DNA from: an uncultured Alphaproteobacteria bacterium | GTDB lineage: Bacteria; Pseudomonadota; Alphaproteobacteria; Bin95 | Assembly: GCA_937891825.1 (NCBI GenBank) | Contig: CALAHN010000053.1 | Location: 1-35,761, forward strand | Direction of reading: 5' to 3' | DNA: 35,761 nucleotides | In this document: in pieces, positions 7,218 to 15,412 of the stretch | Numbering within the stretch: the stretch's first letter is position 1 | Layout of the letters: each line of letters opens with the position of its first letter | Translations under genes and position numbers: made by a program | The notes under the pieces: generated by a model | The model's database searches: none | What the model was told of the DNA's origin: nothing | What the model saw: the letters and a program-made list of their open reading frames with translations, nothing else

Positions 7218-8990
7218 TTAGAATATTCTTGCGGTCGCCGCCTTGAGCCAAGACAATGCGGCCCCATCGAGCGCTGGCCTCACATAATCGTGGACCATCG
7301 AGTGATAATCATTGATTAACTGTACTTCGATTTGTGAAAGCAAGTCCAAATTGATCAGCGCCCGATCGTAAGGCGCGAGCGTCAGGGTCTCAAATTCATA
7401 GCTCTCGCGCTCGCCGCCGGGGATTGCCGCCAAGCGCACCAGAACCAGATTTTCGATGCGAATCCCATAGGCGCCTGTTTTGTAATAGCCCGGTTCGTTC
7501 GAAATGATCATGCCCGGCGCCAGCGCTGCCTCGCCGCCGGTCTTAGAAATTCTTTGCGGCCCCTCATGCACCGACAGATAACTGCCGACGCCGTGCCCCG
7601 TGCCGTGGTCGAAATCCAGGCCGGCCGACCAGAGCGGCGCCCGCGCCAGCGCGTCGAGCTGCCCGCCGGAAACGCCTTTCGGGAAGCGCGCGGCCGAAAG
7701 CGCCAGATGGCCCTTCAGCACCAGGGTATACGCCCGCCGCATGTCGGCCGTCGGCGCGCCGATGGCGACGGTGCGGGTGATATCCGTGGTGCCGTCCTGA
7801 AATTGCGCGCCGGAATCGACCAGATAGAGCGAGCCCGGCTGCAAGGCCCGGTTCGTCGCCGGCGTCGCCCGGTAGTGCACGATGGCGCCGTTCGGCCCCG
7901 CCCCTGAAATCGTCGGGAACGAGAGATCGCGGAACAGCGGCAGGTCGCGCCGGAATGCCTCGAGCCGGTCGGCGGCGGCGATTTCCGTGACCTTCCCCGA
8001 CTGGCCCTCGGTCGCCAGCCAATGCAGAAAGCGCGCCATCGCGGCGGCGTCCCGGCGGTGGGCGGCCCGGGCGCCGGCGATTTCCGCCGCGTTCTTGCAG
8101 GCTTTCGGCAAGGCCGTCGGGTCCGGCGCGACGACGACCTCGGCGCCCGCGGCCTCAAGCCGTCGCCGGACGGCGGCAGGCGCGCTTGGCGCGACCGCGA
8201 CGCGCTGGCCGGCATGGCCGTCGAGCGACGGCGCGAATTCCGAGATCGCGCGGAGCCGCACGCCATTGCCGACCCAGGCGCGCGTCGCATCGGTGAGCTT
8301 CGCGGGGTCGACGAACCAGTCGGCGCCGCCGTCGGCGCTGAGCGTCGCGAACGACAGCGGCAAGGGCGTATGCTCGACATCGCCGCCACGGACGTTCAGC
8401 AGCCACGCAATGCCGTCCGGCTGGGTCAGGATCGCGGCCTCGAGTTTGTCCTTTGCAAGTCCCTCGCCGAGCCTTTGGCGCTTCAGCGCCGAGGCTTCGC
8501 CGGCATATTCGAGCGGCTGCGGCGCGATCGGCGCTTGCGGCGGCGCCGGCCGGTCGGTCCATGCCGCGTCCAGGAGATTGCGGTCGGCCGCGACAAGCTC
8601 GCCGCCGGCCGCCGCCGCCGCCTTGGCGAACTTGGCGATGTCCCCATCGGTCAGGAGCCAGGGATCATAGGCCAGCTTGCCGCCGGCCGGCAGGGCAGCG
8701 GCGATCCATTCGGTCGCGGGCGTATCCGTGCTGTGGCGCGGCTCGAAGATCTCCAGATCGATCTGATCGCGCAATTGCAGGGTATAGCGGCCGTCGGAGA
8801 ACACGGCGGCGCGCGCCTGCAGGACGACAGCGAGGCCGGCGGAGCCGGTGAAGCCCGTCAACCAGGCGAGGCGCGCGCCCGACGGCGGCACATATTCGCC
8901 CTGAAACTCATCCGCGCGGGGCTGAATCCAGCCCTCGAAGCCAGCGTCCCGCAACGCCGCGCGCAATGCCGAGACCCGCGCTTTGCTCAT
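7218..8990 (-). CDS. M24B aminopeptidase P family protein (Xaa-Pro aminopeptidase)
   Basis: 590-residue cytosolic metallopeptidase that would remove N-terminal residues preceding proline. It has two creatinase-type N-terminal domains (roughly residues 1-310) and a C-terminal pita-bread domain. The latter shows YLVDSGAQFQDGTTDITRT (first metal Asp pair), DHGTGHGVGSYLSVHEGP (metal His), ISNEPGYY (metal Glu) and GIRIENL (second Glu). The length matches long eukaryote-like aminopeptidase P forms found in proteobacteria. ATG 8990 has AGGAGAG immediately upstream; the longer frame to 9194 has no support. The last 45 or so codons (7218-7360) are clearly AT-richer than the rest. Confidence 0.93.
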   Translation of the reverse strand: MSKARVSALRAALRDAGFEGWIQPRADEFQGEYVPPSGARLAWLTGFTGSAGLAVVLQARAAVFSDGRYTLQLRDQIDLEIFEPRHSTDTPATEWIAAALPAGGKLAYDPWLLTDGDIAKFAKAAAAAGGELVAADRNLLDAAWTDRPAPPQAPIAPQPLEYAGEASALKRQRLGEGLAKDKLEAAILTQPDGIAWLLNVRGGDVEHTPLPLSFATLSADGGADWFVDPAKLTDATRAWVGNGVRLRAISEFAPSLDGHAGQRVAVAPSAPAAVRRRLEAAGAEVVVAPDPTALPKACKNAAEIAGARAAHRRDAAAMARFLHWLATEGQSGKVTEIAAADRLEAFRRDLPLFRDLSFPTISGAGPNGAIVHYRATPATNRALQPGSLYLVDSGAQFQDGTTDITRTVAIGAPTADMRRAYTLVLKGHLALSAARFPKGVSGGQLDALARAPLWSAGLDFDHGTGHGVGSYLSVHEGPQRISKTGGEAALAPGMIISNEPGYYKTGAYGIRIENLVLVRLAAIPGGERESYEFETLTLAPYDRALINLDLLSQIEVQLINDYHSMVHDYVRPALDGAALSWLKAATARIF

Positions 8991-9133
8991 ACCTGCTCTC
9001 CTCGATCTGCAAGACATGCAAAAATAGCATGCTGCGTTGCAATATAAACGCCTCTCAAATCTGCGCAGCGCGTCTATATCACGGTTCAAGACAGCGGGCC
9101 GGATCGCTTGGCCCTGATACTGGAGATGATCCG

Positions 9134-9394
9134 ATGGAACGGATGCAGGACACAATCGCTCAATACAAGCTGGAATGTCAGCGGCAGGACGCAACTCTGC
9201 TGCGCAAGGCCGTGCTGGGCCTCTGGGCCGGTTTCCTGGCCGGACACGACCCGAGCAAGGACTCTTTCGAACTGGCGAAGCTTGCCTGTCAGACCCGCGA
9301 CGCCCGGCTGTTGAAGCAGAGCGCCCACACGCTGGCCGCCGCCGCCCATGCGGCGCCGTCGAAGCGCGGCGTCAACGGCGCGGCGCGCGCCTGA
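9134..9394 (+). CDS. hypothetical protein, 86 residues
   Basis: I do not recognise this protein. It begins MERMQDTIAQYKLECQRQD, is probably all helical, and is basic towards the end. GGAG lies 8 bases before the ATG, and base composition matches its neighbours. It is divergent from the M24 peptidase and convergent with prmA, overlapping prmA's last 23 bases. No signal peptide, membrane segment or metal motif is visible. The good ribosome-binding site and its own intergenic region support a real gene. Confidence 0.6.
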   Translation: MERMQDTIAQYKLECQRQDATLLRKAVLGLWAGFLAGHDPSKDSFELAKLACQTRDARLLKQSAHTLAAAAHAAPSKRGVNGAARA

Positions 9395-10313
9395 TCGTCA
9401 AGGCCAACCAGTCGCCCTGGCGCACGCGGCGTTCCAACTGGAACCCGCGGGCCCGGTGCGGCGCCATGACGAACGGCTCCTGCCAGTAGAGAAATCCTGA
9501 CAGAATGGCGCGTCCTCCCGGCTTCAGGCCGCGATAGAGGTCCCCCGCCATGGCGCGCAACGGCCGCGCCAGAATATTCGCCAGCACCAGGTCATAGGGC
9601 GCCCGCGCTTGAATCGCCGGAGCCTGCCAGCCGTCGGCGACGCGCGCCGGCAGCAGCGCGCCGTTGCGCCGGGCGGCCGCATGGGCGACTTCGACCGCGC
9701 GCGGATCGATATCCGTCAGCAGCACATCCGCTTTCGCCGCTTTCGCCGCCGCCAGGCCCAACACGCCGGTGCCGCAGCCAAGGTCGAGCACCCGGCGGGG
9801 CCGGGACCGCTTCAGGACGTGGCCCAGGGCTTCCAGGCAAGCGCGCGTCGTCTCGTGCTCGCCAGAGCCGAACGCGGCGCCCGCCTCGATCTCCAGGTCG
9901 AACATGCCAGCCCGCGCCGGCTCCGTCACATGGCGGCCGCGCACCCGGAACCGGCCGACTTCGATCGCCGGCAAGCTTTCCAGCACTTTCGCCTGCCAGT
10001 CGATATCCGGAATTTCCCGCACGACGACTTCCGGACGCGCGACGCCCATGGCCGCGGCGGCGATGGCGACCGCCATTTCGATCTGGCCCCGGTTCGGCGG
10101 CGCGTCGGTGACGGCTTCGACGATGCAGGCGTCCGCCAGCCAGAGGTCGCCCGCCCATGTGGCCGGCTCCGGCAGGCCGCGCGGCCGGGCGGCGGCCGGC
10201 GCCGCCTCATAAACGGTCAGCGCGATGGCGAACGGCTCCAGCGCCGCCTCGAACGCCGGCGCCGTCGTCGCTGTCGCCGCGACGGCGACCGCCCAGGTTT
10301 TGCCGCCGGCCAT
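9372..10313 (-). CDS. prmA: ribosomal protein L11 methyltransferase
   Basis: PrmA trimethylates ribosomal protein L11 using S-adenosylmethionine. The 313-residue product has an N-terminal substrate-recognition region, the AFGSGEHETTRACLEAL segment typical of PrmA, SAM motif I VLDLGCGTGVLGLAA, motif II LLTDIDPRAVEVA, and LVLANILARPL as the catalytic NxxA/L-type motif. The start ATG at 10313 overlaps the helicase stop as TGATG, and GGAGAAG in the end of the helicase gene serves as its ribosome-binding site. The two genes form an operon. Confidence 0.95.
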   Translation of the reverse strand: MAGGKTWAVAVAATATTAPAFEAALEPFAIALTVYEAAPAAARPRGLPEPATWAGDLWLADACIVEAVTDAPPNRGQIEMAVAIAAAAMGVARPEVVVREIPDIDWQAKVLESLPAIEVGRFRVRGRHVTEPARAGMFDLEIEAGAAFGSGEHETTRACLEALGHVLKRSRPRRVLDLGCGTGVLGLAAAKAAKADVLLTDIDPRAVEVAHAAARRNGALLPARVADGWQAPAIQARAPYDLVLANILARPLRAMAGDLYRGLKPGGRAILSGFLYWQEPFVMAPHRARGFQLERRVRQGDWLALTIRRAPRR

Positions 10314-12634
10314 CAGGTCTTCTCCACAAAACTGGCGATCACGGTTTTCAGGCCCGCCTGCTCGAATGCGATCTCCAGCCGGTCGGCGTCGATGTCCTCG
10401 ATCTGGCCATAGCCGAATTTCTGGTGGAACACCCGTTCGCCGATCGCGAACTGGCCCGCCTTCGAGGCGCGCGGCTGCACGGCGAAGCTGACGCCCTCGA
10501 TCGTCTGCGCCTTGCGGCCGGCCGCGCGCGCGCCGAGCGCCTTCGACTTGGTCGACTGATAGCCGCCGCTGGCGGCGGCGAAGCCGCCATGAAACTCGGG
10601 CGCCGCGGTTTGGGCGCCGGAGCCGAAATCCAGGCCGGAGGGCGCGTCGCGGCGAATATGCGCCGCCGGCAATTCGTCGATGAAGCGGGACGGCAGGGAC
10701 GAGACCCACTGATTATAGACCCGGCGATTGGCCGCGGCCGAGACGATCGCCCGCTTGCGCGCCCGCGTCAGGCCGACATAGGCCAGCCGCCGCTCTTCCT
10801 CGAGGCCGGCCCGGCCGTTCTCGTCGAGCGCGCGCTGGTTCGGGAACATCCCATCCTCCCAACCGGGGAGAAAGACGATGTCGAACTCCAGTCCCTTGGC
10901 CGCATGCAGGGTCATGATGCTGACGACTTCGTCGCCGGCGGCGGCGCCATTGTCCATGACGAGGCTGACATGTTCCAGGAAGCCCGCCAGATTCTCGAAT
11001 TCCCCAATGGCGCGAACCAGTTCCTTCAAGCTTTCGACCCGTCCCGGCGCTTCCGGCGTCTTGTCGGCGCGCCACATGTCGACATAGCCGGACTCGTCCA
11101 GCACCGTCTCGACCAGCTCCACATGATCGACGCCCTGCTCGAGCGCCCGCCAGCGGTCGAAGTCCTGGACGAGGCCGCCGAGCGTGTTGCGCGCCTTCGG
11201 CCGGAGGTCGTCGCCCGCCGCGAGCTTGCGGCTCGCCTCGAACAGGGACATCTGCCCGGCGCGGGCCAGGCCATGGGCCGCCTGAACCGTCGCGGCGCCC
11301 AGGCCGCGCTTCGGCACATTGACGATCCGCTCGAACGCCAGATCGTCATCGGGCTGCGCCACGACGCGGAGATAGGCCATGGCGTCGCGAATTTCCGCCC
11401 GCTCATAGAAGCGGGGGCCGCCGACGACGCGGTAGGGCAGGCCGAGCGTCACGAACCGCTCCTCGAACGCGCGGGTCTGGAAGCCGGCGCGCACCAGCAC
11501 CGCCATCTCTTCCAACGGGACCTGGTTACGCTGCAGCGCCTCGATCTCGTCGCCGACCATGCGCGCTTCCTCGTCGCCGTCCCAGACGAGCCTGAGATCG
11601 ACCGGTTCGCCCATGTCGGCCTCGGTCCAGAGGGTCTTGCCCAGCCGTTCCTCGTTATTGGCGATCAGGCCCGAGGCCGCGCCCAGGATATGCCCGGTCG
11701 AGCGGTAGTTCCGCTCCAGGCGAATGACGCGGGCGCCGGGGAAGTCCTTCTCGAAGCGCAGGATGTTGCCGACCTCGGCGCCGCGCCAGCCATAGATCGA
11801 CTGGTCGTCGTCGCCGACGCAGCAGATGTTCTTGTGCTCCTGGGCCAGCAGCCGGAGCCAGAGATACTGCGCGACGTTGGTGTCCTGATATTCGTCGACC
11901 AGCACATAGCGGAAGCGCCGGCGCCAGTCGGCCAGGATTTCCGGCTCGGTCTGGAAGATGTGGGTCATGTGCAGGGTCAGATCGCCGAAATCGCAGGCGT
12001 TCAGGGTTCGGAGACGCGCCTGATACTGGCCGTAAAGCTCGACCGAACGGCCGTTCGCGAAATCGCCCGCTTCGCCCTTGCCGACCTTCTCCGGCGGCAG
12101 GGCCTTGTCCTTCCAGCGCTGGATGCGGCCCATCAAGGCCTTGGGCGGCCAGCGGCCCGTATCGAGGTTTTCCGCCTGCATCAACTGCTTCAGGAGACGC
12201 AACTGGTCGTCCGCGTCGAGGATCGTGAAATTCGACTTCAGGCCGACGACTTCGGCATGGCGGCGCAGCATCCGGGCCGCGAGCGCGTGGAACGTGCCGA
12301 GCCACATGCCTTCCGCGACGCCGCCGATCAACGCCGCGACCCGGTCCTTCATCTCCCGCGAGGCCTTGTTGGTGAACGTCACCGCCAGGATCTGCCGGGG
12401 CCAGGCCTTGCCGGCGACGAGCAGATGGGCGATCCGCGTCGTCAACGCCTTGGTCTTGCCGGTGCCGGCGCCCGCGAGCATCAGCACCGGCCCGTCCAGG
12501 GTTTCGACCGCGCGGCGCTGTTCGGCGTTCAGGGCGTCCAGATAGGCCGGGCGGCCGCCGGCCCCCTGCGCCTGCGGCGGCATGGGCGGCGGCGGCGCGG
12601 CGCCATCGTCGAAGGGGTTGAAGCTGTCTGACAT
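10313..12634 (-). CDS. ATP-dependent DNA helicase, PcrA/UvrD family
   Basis: Superfamily 1A 3'-5' helicase for nucleotide excision and mismatch repair and for clearing proteins from DNA, 773 residues. Visible motifs: Q-motif LNAEQRRAVE, Walker A GAGTGKT at 55-61, FTNKASREMKDR (motif Ia), LVDEYQDTN (motif II), GDDDQSIYGWRGA (motif III), LERNYRS (motif IV), TLHAAKGLEFDIVFLPG (motif V) and LAYVGLTRARKRA (motif VI). The C-terminal GERVFHQKFGYGQIEDI domain is the PcrA-type tail that contacts RNA polymerase. The proline-rich N-terminal 25 residues look disordered. ATG 12634 gives the normal length. Confidence 0.96.
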   Translation of the reverse strand: MSDSFNPFDDGAAPPPPMPPQAQGAGGRPAYLDALNAEQRRAVETLDGPVLMLAGAGTGKTKALTTRIAHLLVAGKAWPRQILAVTFTNKASREMKDRVAALIGGVAEGMWLGTFHALAARMLRRHAEVVGLKSNFTILDADDQLRLLKQLMQAENLDTGRWPPKALMGRIQRWKDKALPPEKVGKGEAGDFANGRSVELYGQYQARLRTLNACDFGDLTLHMTHIFQTEPEILADWRRRFRYVLVDEYQDTNVAQYLWLRLLAQEHKNICCVGDDDQSIYGWRGAEVGNILRFEKDFPGARVIRLERNYRSTGHILGAASGLIANNEERLGKTLWTEADMGEPVDLRLVWDGDEEARMVGDEIEALQRNQVPLEEMAVLVRAGFQTRAFEERFVTLGLPYRVVGGPRFYERAEIRDAMAYLRVVAQPDDDLAFERIVNVPKRGLGAATVQAAHGLARAGQMSLFEASRKLAAGDDLRPKARNTLGGLVQDFDRWRALEQGVDHVELVETVLDESGYVDMWRADKTPEAPGRVESLKELVRAIGEFENLAGFLEHVSLVMDNGAAAGDEVVSIMTLHAAKGLEFDIVFLPGWEDGMFPNQRALDENGRAGLEEERRLAYVGLTRARKRAIVSAAANRRVYNQWVSSLPSRFIDELPAAHIRRDAPSGLDFGSGAQTAAPEFHGGFAAASGGYQSTKSKALGARAAGRKAQTIEGVSFAVQPRASKAGQFAIGERVFHQKFGYGQIEDIDADRLEIAFEQAGLKTVIASFVEKT

Positions 12635-12651
12635 GGGGCGAGTTATAGCGC

Positions 12652-13563
12652 CTATTGCGGCGGAGCGGCGCCCTTGTCTGTGGATGGCGCGGCCGACGTC
12701 GTACCGGCGCTCGACCGGCGGATGACGGCGGCGACGCCGCCCGCCGCCGCGTCGGCGGCTTCCGCGGCGATCGCGGTCAGGCCGTCGGCCGTCGCCGTTT
12801 TCGGCAGCACGTTCGCCTGGTCCGCCGCGCCCAGCTCGACGCCCTCTGGCGAGAGCACCGCCCACCGGATTCGGACGAAGACGGCGTCCGGCTGCCCTGG
12901 CGCCGGCTCAATGCTCGCTGTCGCCTGAACGATCGCCTCGGCGCCGGCGAGGTCGCCCGGCTGGAAGCCGCGCCGGCCTAGGGCGACGGTCATGGCGCGC
13001 GCCAGCGGGCGGCCGTCCTCGAAGCCCGTCGTCACGGCCGGCCGCACATGGATCGGGATGCGGGCGACCGTCGCGGCCCGAACCGGCGCCGGCCCCAGCA
13101 TATCGGCCAGCCGGTCGACGACCTCGGCGACGGCGGCTTGGGTTTCGGGCCGCTCCGTCCGGAAATCCAGGGGCGTCGGCACGGCGAAAGCATCCCAGAG
13201 GGCGCCGTCCGGCCCCTCCAGGCGCCACCAGACGTCGACATAGCCGCGCCCGGCGGGCGTCGCCTCGCCGACCGAACCGTAGAGCCGGGCGGCGCGGGAG
13301 CCGGCGGCGTCGAGCCCGGCCGGGACCTCGCGCCGGACCAGGCCCTGCACGATCAGTTGGCGCACAAGCTCCGCGTCGGGCGCCGTTTCGGCCGGGGCGC
13401 CGAACATCGGCGCGACCCAGAGGCCGCCGCCCGCCGCCTGGGCGAGCGGCGGCGCGGTCAGGAGCGCGTCCGAATGATCGCCGCGGAAAACGCTGGGCGG
13501 CAGCCCGCAGGCCGCCAGCAGCAGCAGCAGCAGCCCGAGGCAGGCGGTTACGCCAATGCGCAC
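12652..13563 (-). CDS. hypothetical lipoprotein
   Basis: The protein opens with a short basic start, a run of leucines and the lipobox LLAAC, so it is an outer- or inner-membrane lipoprotein. The 303-residue product has no family I can name. It contains two alpha/beta repeats, an internal WWRLEGPDGALWDAF stretch and an alanine-rich C-terminus. The GTG at 13563 is preferred to one at 13587 because it places the signal peptide at the very N-terminus and has GGGCGGGG upstream. It overlaps the 3' end of a possible small gene and lies 17 bases before the helicase, with which it may be co-transcribed. Confidence 0.75.
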   Translation of the reverse strand: MRIGVTACLGLLLLLLAACGLPPSVFRGDHSDALLTAPPLAQAAGGGLWVAPMFGAPAETAPDAELVRQLIVQGLVRREVPAGLDAAGSRAARLYGSVGEATPAGRGYVDVWWRLEGPDGALWDAFAVPTPLDFRTERPETQAAVAEVVDRLADMLGPAPVRAATVARIPIHVRPAVTTGFEDGRPLARAMTVALGRRGFQPGDLAGAEAIVQATASIEPAPGQPDAVFVRIRWAVLSPEGVELGAADQANVLPKTATADGLTAIAAEAADAAAGGVAAVIRRSSAGTTSAAPSTDKGAAPPQ

Positions 13564-13652
13564 GCAGCGACCCCGCCCAGAATGCACAGGAACAAAAAGA
13601 CGATCAGATGCGGCACGGCGGCAAGGGCCTTTTCATCGGGGCGGAAGGCCAT
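13548..13652 (-). CDS. possible 34-residue single-span membrane peptide
   Basis: ATG at 13652 to TAA at 13548 encodes a charged start (MAFRPDEKAL) followed by one hydrophobic helix and ACALA at the end. It lies immediately before the lipoprotein gene and overlaps its start by 16 bases, an arrangement seen for coupled genes. The ribosome-binding site is weak, and the frame could be a non-coding leader. I assign no function. Confidence 0.35.
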   Translation of the reverse strand: MAFRPDEKALAAVPHLIVFLFLCILGGVAACALA

Positions 13653-13722
13653 GCTAGCATCACGGCGAAACGCAGGCGACGGCCTGACGCCCCGCCGGAC
13701 AAGACAAGCGAGAGAAACCCCC

Positions 13723-15378
13723 ATGACCACCTATACCGTCGGCGACCTGGTCGCCGAATTCCTGCAGCAGGCCGGCGTCGAAACCGTGTTCGGCGTCGTC
13801 TCCGTCCACAATATCCCGATGCTGGACGCGATCGGCCGGCGGAACGCCATCCGCTTCATCGGCGCGCGCGGCGAGATGGGCGCGGGCCACATGGCCGACG
13901 CCTATGCCCGCGCCCGCAAGGGGCTCGGCTGCTTCTTCACCTCGACCGGCCCCGGCGCCGCCAATGCCCCCGGCGCGCTGGTCGAAGCCCGGTTCGCGGC
14001 GTCGCCCGTGCTGCACATCACCGGGCAGACCGCCACCGCGAACATCGACAAGGAACAGGGCGCCGTGCATGACGTCATGGACCAGCTCGGCATGCTCAAG
14101 GCGACCTGCAAGGCCGCCTATCGCATCCGCGCGCCGGAAATGGCGCTCGGCGTCCTGATCAAGGCCGCGACCGAAGCCCTGACGCCGCCCATGGGGCCGG
14201 TCTCCATCGAAATCCCGATCGACGTCCAGCGCGCGACGATCGCCCGCCCGGCGATGCTCGACAGCCTGACGATCCGGCCGCCGCAGCCCGACGCCGGCGA
14301 CGCCGCCAGCCTCGACGCGCTCGCGGCCATGGCGGCGCAGGCGAAGCGGCCGATGCTCTGGTGCGGCGCCGGCGCGCGCTATGCGGGCAAGGCCGTCCAG
14401 CGGCTGGTCGACATGGGCTTCGGCGTCGTGACCTCGGTCAACGGCCGCGCCGTCATCCCCGAGACGCACCCCATGACCCTCGGCGCGTTCCAGGCGACGC
14501 CGGAGGTCGAAAAATTCTACGAGACCGTCGACTTCATGCTGATCGCGGGTGGCCGCGTCCGCGCCCACGAAACCCGCGATCTCGCCCTGAAGCTGCCGGC
14601 GAACCGCGCCCAGATCGACGTCGACCCGACGGCGCTGGGCCGGACCTACGGCGTCGCGCATTTCCATATCGGCGATGCGGAAGCCGCGCTCGACGCGCTG
14701 GCGGACAGGCTGCAAGGCAAGATGAAAGTCGCGGCCGACTGGGCGGGCGATCTCGCCGCCGTCCGCACGGCGACCCATCTCGCCTACCGCAAGCAGATCG
14801 GCCCTTACGCCAACTTCCCGGAAATCTTCCGCGCCGCCATGCCCGAGGATACGTTCTGGGTGCGCGACGTCACCATGAGCAACACGACCTGGGGCAACCG
14901 CCTGCTGCCGCTTTCGAAGCCGGAGCAGAACATCTACCCGGTCGGCGCGGCCATCGGTCCGGGCTTCCAGTTCGGCATCGGCGCGGCCTTCGGGGCGGGC
15001 GGCGCCAAGACCGTCGCGATCACCGGCGACGGCGGCTTCTATCTGAACATGACCGAGCTCTGGACCGCGACCCAGGAGCAGCCCGATGTCGCCATCGTCG
15101 TCTTCAACGACGCGGGCTACGGCGTCATCAAGGACATCCAGGACACCCTCTACGGCGAGCGGCACTATTTCGCCGACCCCATCGGCCCGAACCTGGAGGG
15201 CTTGGCGAAGCTGGCGAACCTGCCCTATTTCCGCGTCGAGTCGGAAGCCGAGATGGGCCCCAAGCTGAAAGCCGCTATCGACCATGACGGCCCGACGCTC
15301 CTGGAAGTCGACATGACCAAGATCGGCAAGATCCCGCGCTACTACACGGCGCCGGCCTACGCCACGAAGTCAGCGTAA
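13723..15378 (+). CDS. thiamine diphosphate-dependent enzyme (acetolactate synthase/benzoylformate decarboxylase superfamily)
   Basis: 551 residues with the three-domain architecture of the pyruvate oxidase/acetolactate synthase group. The catalytic Glu is Glu51 in GARGEMGAGHMADAYARA. The Pyr domain continues with FTSTGPGAANAPGAL. The ThDP-binding motif begins GDGGFYLNMTELWTA near residue 435 and ends VVFNDAGYGVIKD. The substrate cannot be deduced. It need not be acetolactate synthase: no regulatory subunit is adjacent, and the HNIPMLDAI N-terminus is shared by many uncharacterised decarboxylases and lyases. GAGAG lies about 9 bases before the ATG. It stands alone on the plus strand, convergent with the zinc cassette. 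Confidence 0.88.
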   Translation: MTTYTVGDLVAEFLQQAGVETVFGVVSVHNIPMLDAIGRRNAIRFIGARGEMGAGHMADAYARARKGLGCFFTSTGPGAANAPGALVEARFAASPVLHITGQTATANIDKEQGAVHDVMDQLGMLKATCKAAYRIRAPEMALGVLIKAATEALTPPMGPVSIEIPIDVQRATIARPAMLDSLTIRPPQPDAGDAASLDALAAMAAQAKRPMLWCGAGARYAGKAVQRLVDMGFGVVTSVNGRAVIPETHPMTLGAFQATPEVEKFYETVDFMLIAGGRVRAHETRDLALKLPANRAQIDVDPTALGRTYGVAHFHIGDAEAALDALADRLQGKMKVAADWAGDLAAVRTATHLAYRKQIGPYANFPEIFRAAMPEDTFWVRDVTMSNTTWGNRLLPLSKPEQNIYPVGAAIGPGFQFGIGAAFGAGGAKTVAITGDGGFYLNMTELWTATQEQPDVAIVVFNDAGYGVIKDIQDTLYGERHYFADPIGPNLEGLAKLANLPYFRVESEAEMGPKLKAAIDHDGPTLLEVDMTKIGKIPRYYTAPAYATKSA

Positions 15379-15412
15379 CGTCGGCCGCCGACGGGACGGC
15401 GGCGGCGCGCGC

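Noticed and set aside
9000-9130. Promoter pair in the space between the M24 peptidase and the small gene
   Set aside because: AT-rich patches and a GCATGC repeat are visible, but no -35/-10 pair with acceptable spacing on either strand.
15376-15395. CGTCGG/CCGACG hairpin between the ThDP enzyme and the permease as a terminator
   Set aside because: A 3-base loop, a short stem and no T-run on either strand.
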